This document shows positions 15,728-25,800 of a stretch of 64,000 nucleotides of DNA, piece after piece; position 1 is the first letter of the stretch, and the number at the start of each line of letters is the position of its first letter. This DNA comes from an uncultured Clostridia bacterium. GTDB lineage: Bacteria; Bacillota; Clostridia; Oscillospirales; Ruminococcaceae. The stretch covers positions 1-64,000 of the forward strand of contig CANRFM010000011.1 of NCBI GenBank assembly GCA_947629905.1. Direction: 5' to 3'. The position numbers and the translations under genes were made by a program. Under the pieces are notes generated by a model that worked only from the letters and a program-made list of their open reading frames with translations, was not told the origin of the DNA and searched no databases.

Positions 15728-17110
15728 TCAGGTGTATTCCTCACTGTTTTCGTTGTATGCTTTCCGTGCATTGACAAATGCCACAAGACCTACGATCAGA
15801 AAGAGCAGTACAGCTCCCTCTATGATGAGCGTCATAGCGTGTATCGAAAAGGAGGATTCACCGCATTCTGCGCATTGCTCTTTGACAAGACCGGGAATGA
15901 TGAAGAAATTGAATACCCCGAACATCTTGACCGGCTGCAAGTTGTGTTCCTTGACAGCAAGCGTGACAGTATCATACAGTTCACCGCAGCGTACACAGTA
16001 ACGCTCCGCAGTACCCGTTTCCGTGCAGGTCGGCTCTTTGGTCGTCACCGTTTCACCAGCAACGTGAAACACAAAGGAACCCTGATCACTGACACAGGAG
16101 ATCTCCCACTCACAGATAAAGCCGTAATTCACATAGTAGTCGGATTCCCGGTATTCTGCTCCGATATTGGATTCTGCGACCCACTTTCCGGGTGAAAAGC
16201 TGCCTGAAGCAATGTTCATGGCAGCATGGACAGATTCACCGTCCGGATTATCCGGCTCACCCGGCGACCAATTGCTGTATGTGATGTCTGCTGTGTAACC
16301 GCCGCTGTCCCAGTTCCATTGTTCGCCGGATTCTTTTGCACCGATCCAGTACATATTCTTCTTTTCTTCCATCTGCAAAATGGACTGCGTCAGGAAATCC
16401 TGCTCCTCAGCCGATTCGATAAAGACCAGATGCCCGCCCATTTCCTTACAGAAACTATCCGCTTCTTCCGCTGTCAGGGAGACATGAAAGACCTTGTACA
16501 TATCGTTTCCGAATGTCAGCGTATTATCCGGGAGCGCATGGTCGCCCTCCTCTGTATATTCAATTGTATCTTTCCAATACTCACCGCTGTCCCATTCACA
16601 CAGGTAAGCCGCATCCCCGGAGAAGGCACTGTCGTTCCACCCGCCGTCCGGATATGCCGACAGCAAAAATTGCCCGTACTTCTCATCCAAGCTGCTCGGT
16701 TCACTGTCTGCCCAGTCGGTGTATTCCACCGGCTCATCCGTGACCCATTTCCAGCCCTCTCCTTCCCGGACAAGCCCGAAAAAGATCTGATCATAGCCAG
16801 CGCCGGCATAATTCTGAAATACCGCTTTACTTTCCTCTGCACTTGTCAGCGTTGCCAGATGTCCTCCCCTTGCGGCACAGAGACGCTGTGCTGCTTCCCA
16901 CGAAATCTCCATGGAATTCAGATCCTGATAGAGCATATAATAATGCCCTTCATAGCAGAACGCCTCCTGCGTGATCAGCAATTCTTCCTGCGCACCTACC
17001 GGAACACTATACAGCCACGGCAGGATCCCCGCAGCAGCCAGCCCTGCACACAGGCAGGAAAACACCCGCCGTCCCCCGCAAGCAAGATCTCTGATAAGTC
17101 GATTTTTCAT
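15728..17110 (-). CDS. membrane protein with two C-type-lectin-like domains
   Basis: This 460-residue protein has an N-terminal export signal (FSCLCAGLAAAGILPWLYSV). Two C-type-lectin-like domains follow, at about residues 45-190 (WEAAQRLCAARGGHLATLTS...GGWNDSAFSGDAAYLCEW) and 200-345 (AEEADSFCKEMGGHLVFIES...YWIGAKE...FICEWE). After a Cys-rich stretch (CTETGTAERYCVRCGE) there is a C-terminal membrane span (LIIEGAVLLFLIVGLVAFV) and a short cytoplasmic tail. The start lies four bases after the stop of the preceding GAP1-like gene, so it is the last gene of the GTPase/Hsp70 operon. The second lectin domain keeps an EPDN-like motif (SPGEPDNPDG) compatible with calcium and sugar binding. A role as surface sensor is inferred. 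Confidence 0.82.
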   Translation of the reverse strand: MKNRLIRDLACGGRRVFSCLCAGLAAAGILPWLYSVPVGAQEELLITQEAFCYEGHYYMLYQDLNSMEISWEAAQRLCAARGGHLATLTSAEESKAVFQNYAGAGYDQIFFGLVREGEGWKWVTDEPVEYTDWADSEPSSLDEKYGQFLLSAYPDGGWNDSAFSGDAAYLCEWDSGEYWKDTIEYTEEGDHALPDNTLTFGNDMYKVFHVSLTAEEADSFCKEMGGHLVFIESAEEQDFLTQSILQMEEKKNMYWIGAKESGEQWNWDSGGYTADITYSNWSPGEPDNPDGESVHAAMNIASGSFSPGKWVAESNIGAEYRESDYYVNYGFICEWEISCVSDQGSFVFHVAGETVTTKEPTCTETGTAERYCVRCGELYDTVTLAVKEHNLQPVKMFGVFNFFIIPGLVKEQCAECGESSFSIHAMTLIIEGAVLLFLIVGLVAFVNARKAYNENSEEYT

Positions 17111-17113
17111 ACA

Positions 17114-19894
17114 TCATTCATCCTTTGCCTTTTTTTTGAAGGGAAATCTCGCTTTCATCTTTCCAAGGAATGTGTTGCTATTTTCCTCTTCATACCCCTT
17201 TTCCAGCTCTTTCCGGAGTGTACGGAGGTCGGCATCTGCATCCGACTCACCAAACACCTGTGTCAGCCTCTGCCCAAGTCCGGCATCGTTGAGCGTATCT
17301 TCCAGATCATGGAATTTCAGCCCTTTTTTCAGCAGAATCCTGACTGTTTCGTCGCAGCGCAGCATTCCGGTCAGATGTATCACAGCAAGCAGCTCCGCTG
17401 TCAGCTGTGCTTTTTGTTTTTTCGGTGCTTCCTCTAAGAGTTTTTGAAGCCACTTGGCGGTAATGATATTTTGCGGGCTGGAAAGCTGCTTGGGGTTGGT
17501 AAATGCCACAAGATTCTGATAGGGCAGCACGGCAGTCCCCTCCCGCAGACAGCACTGATACAGGTAGTTCACGATCCGGGAAATGAATACATCTTGTGTC
17601 CTGTTGTCGAGCAGTTCAAACAGAACCGGCTGCCTGTTGCGCATCAAAAATGTCACATCAGACTGTGCTGCATTGAGATGGTTCATCAGGGACAAATTCT
17701 GAATGTCTCCTGCGGCTTCGCTCCCGTTGATACGATCTCCGGCAGCCCGCATCAGCTCTTTCAGTTCCTCCATGCGCTTGGAATCGAGATCATACCAGTT
17801 TTCCATGGAAAAGACAGACTCTTTATAAGCGATCGCCAGATCACCGAGCAATTTCGGCTCTGTCAAACCGCAAACTTTTGCAAAATTGTATACACGATAG
17901 ATATTGGACACCTTTTCCGGCGGTACATCCGGCAGTATGGCATCGAGCAGACAATCAAGCATTTCCTTGTAGTAAGCATCGCAGCCCTGTATACCGGATT
18001 TCAGGATACGGTTGAAAATACCTGTAATGGCATCGAAATCATACGTGTAGTGATCCTGCCGGATCTCCCGGAACAAAAGCTGCATTGCCGGATCCCGCAG
18101 TACTGTCAGTGAGGTGAGAAATTCGCTGTCAGCACTCTGTCCGGAACCTGCTATCACCCCGAATGTGTAGCGGACGATCTCCTCTTTCAGCTCCGGTGCA
18201 GCATCGGAATACAGTGCCTCCAGCAATGCTGCCTGACAGGCGGACGAACCGAACAATTCCACAAAATAGCCGAGCAGATTGCTGCGGTTGCGTTCATCAC
18301 GCAGTATGCTATACAGCAGAGAGCGGAACAATGCTGCCATTCCCGTGTCCGCCCGCAGCCCGGAAGCAGGTAAGCGGCTGCTCCTGATCTGCATGGCAGC
18401 GATCTTTGCCAGCTCCACAATGGCCCACTTCTTCTTTAACATTTCCCGGAGTTTCCGGATCTCCTCTTCCGGCATAAGAGCGCAGATCCGCTCCTCGTAG
18501 GATATGCCCAGACCGGAGCAAAAATCCTTGATCTGCGTACGCAGCGCTACATAATCCGTCTTTTCTCCCGTACACAGCAAATGTTTCAGGCAGCGGAGAA
18601 ATCTGTCACAGACAGCAGTGCGCTCCTGTTCCGGGCTGTTACGATACAAGCGACCTGCCAGACGGAGCATTTCTTCGCTGCCCTCTCCCAGTACGCCCTT
18701 ATCCACCGTCTGCGACATCAGTTTATCCAGAATGGAGCGCATATCTTTTCCGCCGCCATAGCGCCCGGCAAATGCCTCTGCCTCTGCCAGATAGGCAAGA
18801 TTGCCGGGTTCCGGGTACAGGCTGAGCAAGTAGAAGCTATACCCCCGTAGATAGTCATTGTCCAGCTTGCGGTACGTGGTCTTTTCCATGAGGAATTTCT
18901 GATAGTCCCGCAGCTGCTGTAAATCATTGTCAAAGGATGCCTCGATCAGTGCCTGAAACTGGTCACTGCGCATCCCGTTGTCCGCAAAGCTCTCTTTCTC
19001 AAAATCAAACAGTGCCGCATCGCTGCGTGCTGCTTCTGTGGGATAATCATAATTTGTCGCCCGGTCATCTGCCTCATCACCATTGACACTGGGCGTATAC
19101 ACGCCGCAGAACATCACCGGTTCATAAACCGGAGAAACCTGATCGGGACGGGATGCAAGGAACGAATACGTCGTAAAGGAAAACTGCTTTGCCAGCTCCT
19201 CCGGTAACAGCAAAGAAAGCGCAGCGATCCAGTAGATCATGTTCTCTTTCCTGTCACACACCATCAGCTGTCTGGTTTCCTGTGCCTCATCCCCATGATC
19301 CAGTACATACTGGAACATGGAGCAGAGCAGATCCAGTCTGTCTCCCTCATTGATGAAACGAATGACATCCTCCGTAGTGAACGGCAGCGCCTTTGTCATT
19401 CGGGCAGGCTGCGGCAAGAGCGGTGCAATTTCTGCCTGTTTGCAGAAATAATTGGTATCATACGGAACGAACAGCTCCGGGCAGCCATAGTAGGAGAAAG
19501 GATACCCGCTGATCTCACTGCTGTCTGCGGCAAGCAGATTCACAAGGATATTGCCCGGACGGGATTTGCCAATGTCCCGTCCCAGATTTCTTCCGTAGGA
19601 AAATACAGCTTTTTCCGCTCCCCCGATCTGTACGGGCTGATAACTGAAAGTTTCCGGATGGTGCTGCCGGATAGCAGCCTCCTCTTCCGTGTCACGCACA
19701 CTTTCCTCATCGGCAGTACTCCACCACAGTTCCTGATTACGGGGCGGGGCATAGGTCACGGAAACACGCTTCACATCCTGAGAAGCCTGACTGAGTGCTT
19801 CAAATCCCTTGGTAAAGGAATAGTAGCCGAAACCCGTTGTCCCCGTATCACGCCTTGCACGGACACAAGTATAAATCGACTGTTCAATTGGCAT
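17114..19894 (-). CDS. large GAP1-like (GTPase-associated protein 1) protein
   Basis: ATG 19894 (MPIEQSIYTC) is the likely start, with GAGAGGTG in front; the GTG at 19903 lies in that ribosome site. The 926-residue protein has no signal peptide or membrane span. Its first 150 residues (EQSIYTCVRARR, TGFGYYSFTKGF, then VSVTYAPP) look like the N-terminal domain of GTPase-associated protein 1. That family is predicted from comparative genomics to partner dedicated GTPases in conflict systems. The middle and C-terminal parts are mostly helical and unrecognised. Two GTPase genes in the same operon support the reading. The assignment is by eye and needs a profile search. Confidence 0.6.
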   Translation of the reverse strand: MPIEQSIYTCVRARRDTGTTGFGYYSFTKGFEALSQASQDVKRVSVTYAPPRNQELWWSTADEESVRDTEEEAAIRQHHPETFSYQPVQIGGAEKAVFSYGRNLGRDIGKSRPGNILVNLLAADSSEISGYPFSYYGCPELFVPYDTNYFCKQAEIAPLLPQPARMTKALPFTTEDVIRFINEGDRLDLLCSMFQYVLDHGDEAQETRQLMVCDRKENMIYWIAALSLLLPEELAKQFSFTTYSFLASRPDQVSPVYEPVMFCGVYTPSVNGDEADDRATNYDYPTEAARSDAALFDFEKESFADNGMRSDQFQALIEASFDNDLQQLRDYQKFLMEKTTYRKLDNDYLRGYSFYLLSLYPEPGNLAYLAEAEAFAGRYGGGKDMRSILDKLMSQTVDKGVLGEGSEEMLRLAGRLYRNSPEQERTAVCDRFLRCLKHLLCTGEKTDYVALRTQIKDFCSGLGISYEERICALMPEEEIRKLREMLKKKWAIVELAKIAAMQIRSSRLPASGLRADTGMAALFRSLLYSILRDERNRSNLLGYFVELFGSSACQAALLEALYSDAAPELKEEIVRYTFGVIAGSGQSADSEFLTSLTVLRDPAMQLLFREIRQDHYTYDFDAITGIFNRILKSGIQGCDAYYKEMLDCLLDAILPDVPPEKVSNIYRVYNFAKVCGLTEPKLLGDLAIAYKESVFSMENWYDLDSKRMEELKELMRAAGDRINGSEAAGDIQNLSLMNHLNAAQSDVTFLMRNRQPVLFELLDNRTQDVFISRIVNYLYQCCLREGTAVLPYQNLVAFTNPKQLSSPQNIITAKWLQKLLEEAPKKQKAQLTAELLAVIHLTGMLRCDETVRILLKKGLKFHDLEDTLNDAGLGQRLTQVFGESDADADLRTLRKELEKGYEEENSNTFLGKMKARFPFKKKAKDE

Positions 19895-19909
19895 AATTCG
19901 CACCTCTCT

Positions 19910-20734
19910 TTATTCGTTCTTGATGTGGATGCAGTTCAGAAACAGCAGTCCGGCTGCTGCTGAACCTATCGCCAGCCCCGCAGCAGAAAGATAGTCTCCC
20001 ATCTCCGGCATTCTGCCGGTCAGATCACTTAACCGGGACAGTACCCAGAATTTCTCAAAGGGAAAGGAAATATGCTGCACCACCCGCAGATACGTGAATC
20101 CGGACGGCAATGCCAGCACAACGGAAACAGCTGTCAGCATGGCAGCCGTGGTTTGCCGCAGCAGGACGGAAAGCGTTGTACAAAACACTGAAAAACTGAA
20201 CAGCATAAATACTTGTGTCAGCAGCACCGCTGCCAGTTCTCCCGGTGCAATTTCTGTTGACGGGATGCCCGCTGCCGTTGCCGAGACAAGAAAACCAGCC
20301 AGATAGGTCACTGCCAGCAAAAAGGTGAACAGCAGCATGACAAGCAGATAAGACAGATACACAGAACTGCGCCGGCAGCCCTTTGCCACTGCTGCAAAAA
20401 AACCGCCCTGCCGGAATTCCGCTGTGACCGTCCGGGAAATATAGACCGAAAGCAGTACGGTCAGACTGCTGCTGTTCAGAATGCGTGTCAGCAGCTGATT
20501 TGTGTACAGATGTTCCAGCTCGTCACGGGAGCGCATCTGCACCACCAGAAAATTATAATACTGCCCCTGCCGGAACGTTTCCAGCATATCGTCCGACACG
20601 CCTGAAAGCGTTCCGCTGATGTTTTGCAGAAAGATCACCACCGCAGCCGACAGGAGCAGCGCAGACCCGAATATTGCCGCTGCCGCTGCATTGCAGAACG
20701 TTTTCCGGCATTGCAAGGCAAGAAGCTTTCTCAT
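19910..20734 (-). CDS. ABC-2-type transporter permease
   Basis: Starting at ATG 20734 (MRKLLALQCRK) after AAGGAG, the 274-residue product has about six membrane segments: one near residue 25, then a cluster from about 90 to 260. A large extracytoplasmic loop lies between segments 1 and 2, as in ABC-2 permeases. Its start overlaps the ATPase stop (ATGA), so the two are coupled and form one exporter. The GAP1-like gene follows after only 15 bases. The substrate cannot be deduced. Confidence 0.8.
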   Translation of the reverse strand: MRKLLALQCRKTFCNAAAAAIFGSALLLSAAVVIFLQNISGTLSGVSDDMLETFRQGQYYNFLVVQMRSRDELEHLYTNQLLTRILNSSSLTVLLSVYISRTVTAEFRQGGFFAAVAKGCRRSSVYLSYLLVMLLFTFLLAVTYLAGFLVSATAAGIPSTEIAPGELAAVLLTQVFMLFSFSVFCTTLSVLLRQTTAAMLTAVSVVLALPSGFTYLRVVQHISFPFEKFWVLSRLSDLTGRMPEMGDYLSAAGLAIGSAAAGLLFLNCIHIKNE

Positions 20735-21621
20735 GCCGTCTGCTCCTTTCCGCACATATAATACCGCAGGATCTCCTCCGTGTCTGCCTCTGCCTTTTCA
20801 CAAAAGCGAAAGCCCTCCGACAGAACAGGCTGCGACTGAGAGATCACAGCGATCGTGTCCTCATAATAGGGTATCGCACACAATGCCGGATGCTCCTGTT
20901 CCAGCCGGTGTATGCCATCTGACAGCGCATCCACGGCATAGATATACCGGAAAAAACCCCGTTCTTTCAGCGAGCGCATCGTTCCCTCACTGCTCATCCG
21001 ACCTTCACAGATCACGCCAAAATCTGTTGCCAGCCGCACCAGTTCCGGGAGAATGTGACTTGTTACCAGAATCGTTACACCGCCCTTGTGCAGCGTGTGC
21101 AGCAATATCCGCAGATGTTCCATTCCCTGCGGGTCGATCGCATTGAAAGGCTCATCCAGTATCAGAAGCGACGGCGCACCGACAAGCGCACCTGCGATCA
21201 GGATACGCTTGTACATTCCGTCCGAGCAATCCCGCAGCCGCTTGTGCAAATAACCTGTACATTCCGTCATAGCGGCGACTCTTGTGATCTCCGTGGCAGG
21301 ATCAGCGCCGCAAAGCAGACACATCTGCCGCAGATGTTCCTTTCCCCGCAGAGACATATTCCGGCACAGCATCTGCATCACCGCACCAATTCTACGCCGC
21401 TGCGCAAGGAGTTCCTGACTGCCGAACAACCGGATCTCCCCCTGATACTGCGTTTCCAGTCCCAGCAGTACCTTCAGCAATGTGGTCTTACCTGCGCCGT
21501 TATTTCCCACCAGTGCATAGACTGCCCCTTTGCGCACGGACAGACTGATCCCTTTCAGGATAGGTTTGCTGCCAATGCTAAAGTTCAGATCCCGCACTCC
21601 GATCACTTGTTCTTCACTCAT
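20731..21621 (-). CDS. ABC transporter ATP-binding protein
   Basis: A 296-residue ABC ATPase: Walker A GNNGAGKTT, Q-loop VMQMLC, Walker B LLILDEPF, D-loop NAIDPQG and switch His VTSHILPE. The signature is CSDGMYKR instead of LSGGQ-R, keeping only Ser and the second Gly. That is within the range of ABC-2 exporters but weakly conserved. The last ~80 residues resemble the accessory domain of such ATPases. ATG 21621 is preferred to the overlapping GTG at 21624; the ribosome site is weak, so coupling to the GTPase gene 30 bases upstream is likely. Confidence 0.88.
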   Translation of the reverse strand: MSEEQVIGVRDLNFSIGSKPILKGISLSVRKGAVYALVGNNGAGKTTLLKVLLGLETQYQGEIRLFGSQELLAQRRRIGAVMQMLCRNMSLRGKEHLRQMCLLCGADPATEITRVAAMTECTGYLHKRLRDCSDGMYKRILIAGALVGAPSLLILDEPFNAIDPQGMEHLRILLHTLHKGGVTILVTSHILPELVRLATDFGVICEGRMSSEGTMRSLKERGFFRYIYAVDALSDGIHRLEQEHPALCAIPYYEDTIAVISQSQPVLSEGFRFCEKAEADTEEILRYYMCGKEQTA

Positions 21622-21650
21622 CACTAACCACGCAGACTTTCTGGAATCGC

Positions 21651-22817
21651 TCAGACAATGATATGCCGCTGATCCAGCAGCCAGAGGAACGGGTCCTCTA
21701 CCCGCTTGGAAACGATGATCGGCACTTTGCCATTGGCTTCCGGTGCTGCACCAATGGCAGAGACACCAAAGAATTTATATTTCGAGAAATTCTGCTGCAC
21801 TGTCAGGAGGAAGTTTTCGCATCCCCAGTGTGCCAGCAGACCTTCTATCTCTGCGCTGACATTATCGCAGTTGGCAGCATCAAAGCCATTCTTGAAATGC
21901 GGGCTGTCTCCGGTGCTCACAGTGCTTCCCTGACACAGCTCCGGAGAATGTTCGATCAGATCCCACTTGGAAAAAGCAATTGCCAACGGAATGTCAATAA
22001 TGGTTTTCTTTGCCATACGCTTCTGACTGCGAATGACGGATATCAGATTGTTCAAAATATCATCATAGCTCAGGATCGTTTCACCCTCACGCACGTCCGC
22101 CTTGGCGTTTTCCGTTTTCAGGGTGTTGCGTACCGTTTCGATCTGAAGCGGGTCAAGCAGCAGCAAGATCGCAGTAGAGTGCTGGATATATTTTGCGACA
22201 GCATCCATGATCGCCACATCATCAAAATTCTCTCCTGCGGCATCAAAGAAAGTGAATGTGCGGTCTGCGCCGTTCTTGTCCCGGAGGTCGCAGAGCAAAG
22301 GCGTATTGGCGCTCAGGAAATTGTCTTCATCCGTTGGCTGCTGCGTTTTTTCGAGCTTCATGCCCTTGTCAAAATTGGCTTTGAACTTGGACATATACAG
22401 CTTTTCATCGTTCTTTGTCGTATACTTGAACGAACACCCGAATGTATGGATATGGGTGCGAAGCTGCCGCAGCAGTGTGCCGACATAATAGCTCTTCCCT
22501 GCCCCGGGCGCACCCACGATAGAGATGATGATGTTTTCCTTTGTATCCGGCAATGCACTGTGACATTCCGGGCAGATCCGGATGTTCGTCACCTCATTGC
22601 ACTTGTCGCACTGCGCAAAGCCGTTCTTGACCTTGATACGCCCGCCGAGGATGTGCGGCTGCTGCAGCTTGACGGACTGGTGATACTTGAAAAATGCAGG
22701 ATCATCCTCCAGTTTATCCTGTTGTTTGCAAAAATAGGAATTGCATCGCCACTGTACTTTTCCTGCCGGAAAGCGCTGAAAGCAATAGGGGCAGATGATG
22801 GATTTATCAAAAAGCAT
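21651..22817 (-). CDS. cytosolic Zn-ribbon GTPase (Double-GTPase-like)
   Basis: The 388-residue protein opens with a Zn-knuckle pair (CPYCFQ, later WRCNSYFC) and a second ribbon (CDKCNEVTNIRICPECH). The P-loop follows at about residue 102 (GAPGAGKS), then a switch-2/G3 block (FFDAAGENFDD) and a G4-like FSKWDL in place of NKxD. This arrangement matches the Double-GTPase/TRAFAC-clade proteins reported beside GAP1 genes. GAGGAGG precedes the ATG at ideal distance. It sits between the FN3 protein and the ABC genes. A second, membrane-anchored protein of the same general type begins the operon. Confidence 0.78.
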   Translation of the reverse strand: MLFDKSIICPYCFQRFPAGKVQWRCNSYFCKQQDKLEDDPAFFKYHQSVKLQQPHILGGRIKVKNGFAQCDKCNEVTNIRICPECHSALPDTKENIIISIVGAPGAGKSYYVGTLLRQLRTHIHTFGCSFKYTTKNDEKLYMSKFKANFDKGMKLEKTQQPTDEDNFLSANTPLLCDLRDKNGADRTFTFFDAAGENFDDVAIMDAVAKYIQHSTAILLLLDPLQIETVRNTLKTENAKADVREGETILSYDDILNNLISVIRSQKRMAKKTIIDIPLAIAFSKWDLIEHSPELCQGSTVSTGDSPHFKNGFDAANCDNVSAEIEGLLAHWGCENFLLTVQQNFSKYKFFGVSAIGAAPEANGKVPIIVSKRVEDPFLWLLDQRHIIV

Positions 22818-22830
22818 AAATGTTTCCTCC

Positions 22831-25800
22831 TCACAGTTCGGCAGTATGCCCCTCTGCGATCATCAGCTGATAGCATCCGCTCAGGCTCTTGTCTTTCAGG
22901 AACAGTTTCCCGAAGACCCGTTTTTTCTTTACCGTATTTGGCAGCGGGGGCAGTACAAATTCATATCGCTTGGCAGGGGCTGCTCCGGTAGGTTGGATCT
23001 CAAGCAGCTGCTGACCGTCTACCTCCGCTGCCGGTATAAAACCGTCCCGGTAGCAGAGTGTCATTTCCGGCAGTTCAGCCTTTTCCGTAAGTGTCAGGAT
23101 CAGTTTCTTTTTCGATAACAGTCCGCCCTTGGTAAAATAATAGCTGATACCGATCTGCTGTTCCGTTCCATACTTGGCACGGAACACCGTACTATAGCCA
23201 TTCCCGCCCCGCACAAATCCTGCGATCCAGCAAGCGCCGCTGCCTGACGGTACTACAATGCCACGGGAACGATAGTCACGCTCATTGACCGTGAACTTTG
23301 TACCGCCGGCATCACTGACCGTTGACGGGTATCTGTCATCCCGATAGGCGATCGTAAGGATATTGCATCCGGCAGGCCATTTTTCCAGCTCAAGGTGCAG
23401 ATTCATGCCGTCACTCTTGATGGCTTTTACCGCAAGCATTTCAAGATTTTCATAGTAGTCATCGTGTCCGATGACAGCCGTTTCACCACGCACAGAAACC
23501 ACGTAAATATAGCCCTTGCTGTTTTTCTCAGCCTTGAAGCGATACACCCGTGCGCTCTCTTTTGTGACCTTGATCGGCGTCAGTTTCAGTTCATCTGTCA
23601 GCTTCTGTACGGTCGTAATACCGTCATTCGGAATGATAATGCTGCGCTCACTCTGATAAAATGCGATCTCCTCATCCGCATCCGGCTCGGCTTTCAGCTC
23701 CATACGGCAGGTATCCTCGTCCTGTATCAGCGTGAAATCCATGGGCTTGCTGATCTTTATGGGTGATGCCGAAATCGAAAACGGCGGAGAAATACGCTTC
23801 TTTCCGCCTGTCTCCAGTGTCAGGAAGATCTGGTAGTAATACTTCACCCCGACCTGTAAACCCTCATCCGTAAAGCTGTTGGATGTTACATTTTGGACGG
23901 GCGTTCCCTTGCCATATTCTGTCATACCGGGTGTTTCCGAACGGAACACCTCTGCCTGCATTCCGTGAACATCCGTGTCCCATGTGACCCGGATGCTTTT
24001 TTCGTCCGGCAGCACATTGGCTGAACGGATCTCCGGAAAGAGCAGACACGGTTCCGGGGACGTACACAGGGCAGTCTTGCTGCTGCCACGAATTGCAAAC
24101 ACGGCATAGAAATAGGGCACACCAATGTCAGGAGAACGGTCGCAATAGGCTTTTTCACTGGTCTGTGCGAGCTTTCCGTCCTCTGTGCTGACCGGCTTGC
24201 TGTATGCCTTACGAAGGATAACATAGACAGCCGTTTCTTCGGGGTTGCTGCTCTTCCATTCAAGATTGACGCACCCGGCATTCTGCACGGCACTGCATAG
24301 CAGACTGCTGACAGGTTCCGGCTTGATCGAACCCAATTCCCGCACAGCATCCGCATGGTCGGCAACATATTCCGTGACCTTGATGAGCTTCTGGAGACGG
24401 GTGTTGGCATCCTTTGCCTGTGTGGCTTCCCGATACGTTTCATCCGCCTTTTTCAGTGCATCGCTGATCTCTGTCTGTAGCAGTTCATCCTGATAGCCGG
24501 GCGCTGTATTCCGGAGCTGCTGGTAGGTTTTCCGTGCTGCAAAATAGCGCTTCTCACGGATACTTGTCTCCAGCTCTGCCACGATCGTTCCGAATTTCTT
24601 TTTCTGGCTGTCCAGTTCCTGACGAATATCCTTGAGCAGCGGAAAGCCTGCCCAAGCCTTTTCGATTTCCTGTACCTGTGACTCGGCAAATCCGAATTGC
24701 AGACCGGCGATCAGCCGGGAAGCATCCTCACACTTCCGTGCAAGACGGGGGTACTGGTCAAAATTGAAGCCGCAGCAGCTGTTTTTCTCCGCAAAATTGA
24801 CAGGCTTATGACATTTCGGGCAAGTCAGCAGAAACGATCTCCGGCAGACAGGACAGGCATCCGGCACTTTTCCTTCCTTTTTTTCAAAGATGCTGTTACA
24901 GAACGGGCACATACTGTTGAGTGCCACCTTTTGCTGAATGGCGATCTTTTTTTCTTTACAGTAATTTTCCAGAATACTCTCCGCATCATCCCGGTTCTGC
25001 ACAAGCTCCACAATGCGGTTGATGTACACGCCTTTCTGCTCCAGATAGAGCATCTTAGTATCGCTGACATTGCCAATATCATTTTGCAGCTCATCCAAAA
25101 TGGACTTGATTTTTTTATAAAGAAGGTATTTATTATATTCCTGCTGATTCTGCTTGTCACCGGACACAGCAAAATGCACCCGGATGCAGGTGCAGACAGA
25201 CTGCACAGCAGATTTTTCAGCATTCTCTTTTCTGGCTTTCCATGCATCTTCAATAGCAGAGGCAGCAGCTACACAGGCGGCAGCTGCTGTGGTTTCAGAA
25301 AAAACAGTATGCGTATTCACCTGATACCGGTTGAGGAACTGGTAAAAATCTTCGCATCCAAGCTGTACTGCACTCTTGGACGGCGGATTGAAGCTTTTTT
25401 CCCCTTCCTCAGAACGATAGTCCTCCAGTTTCCGGTCAGAACGGGTACGCTTCTCCTCTGCATCCCGGACAGGGATACCCTTGCTCTGAATGATACTGCG
25501 GACAAGGCTTTCATCCACCTTGTATTTCTTGTTTACATCACCCACCCGGATCTTGACAGCATCCTTCATTTTGGCGATCTCATCATTTGTGAGATAGCCC
25601 TTTCCCCGGTTGGCATTGATCATGCTGGTAATTTTTTCTATGATCTTTGCCTTGGCATCCTGATACAGCTTTTCCCATTCTGCGGCATTAGAAATGGCTT
25701 CCCGCACGGGCTTTTCGTATTTTTCCTTCTTATTGCGTTCAGAGGTGCTGGCAGAGGCATTCCATTTTTTCAGTTTCTTTTCCAGCTCATCCATTGCCTC

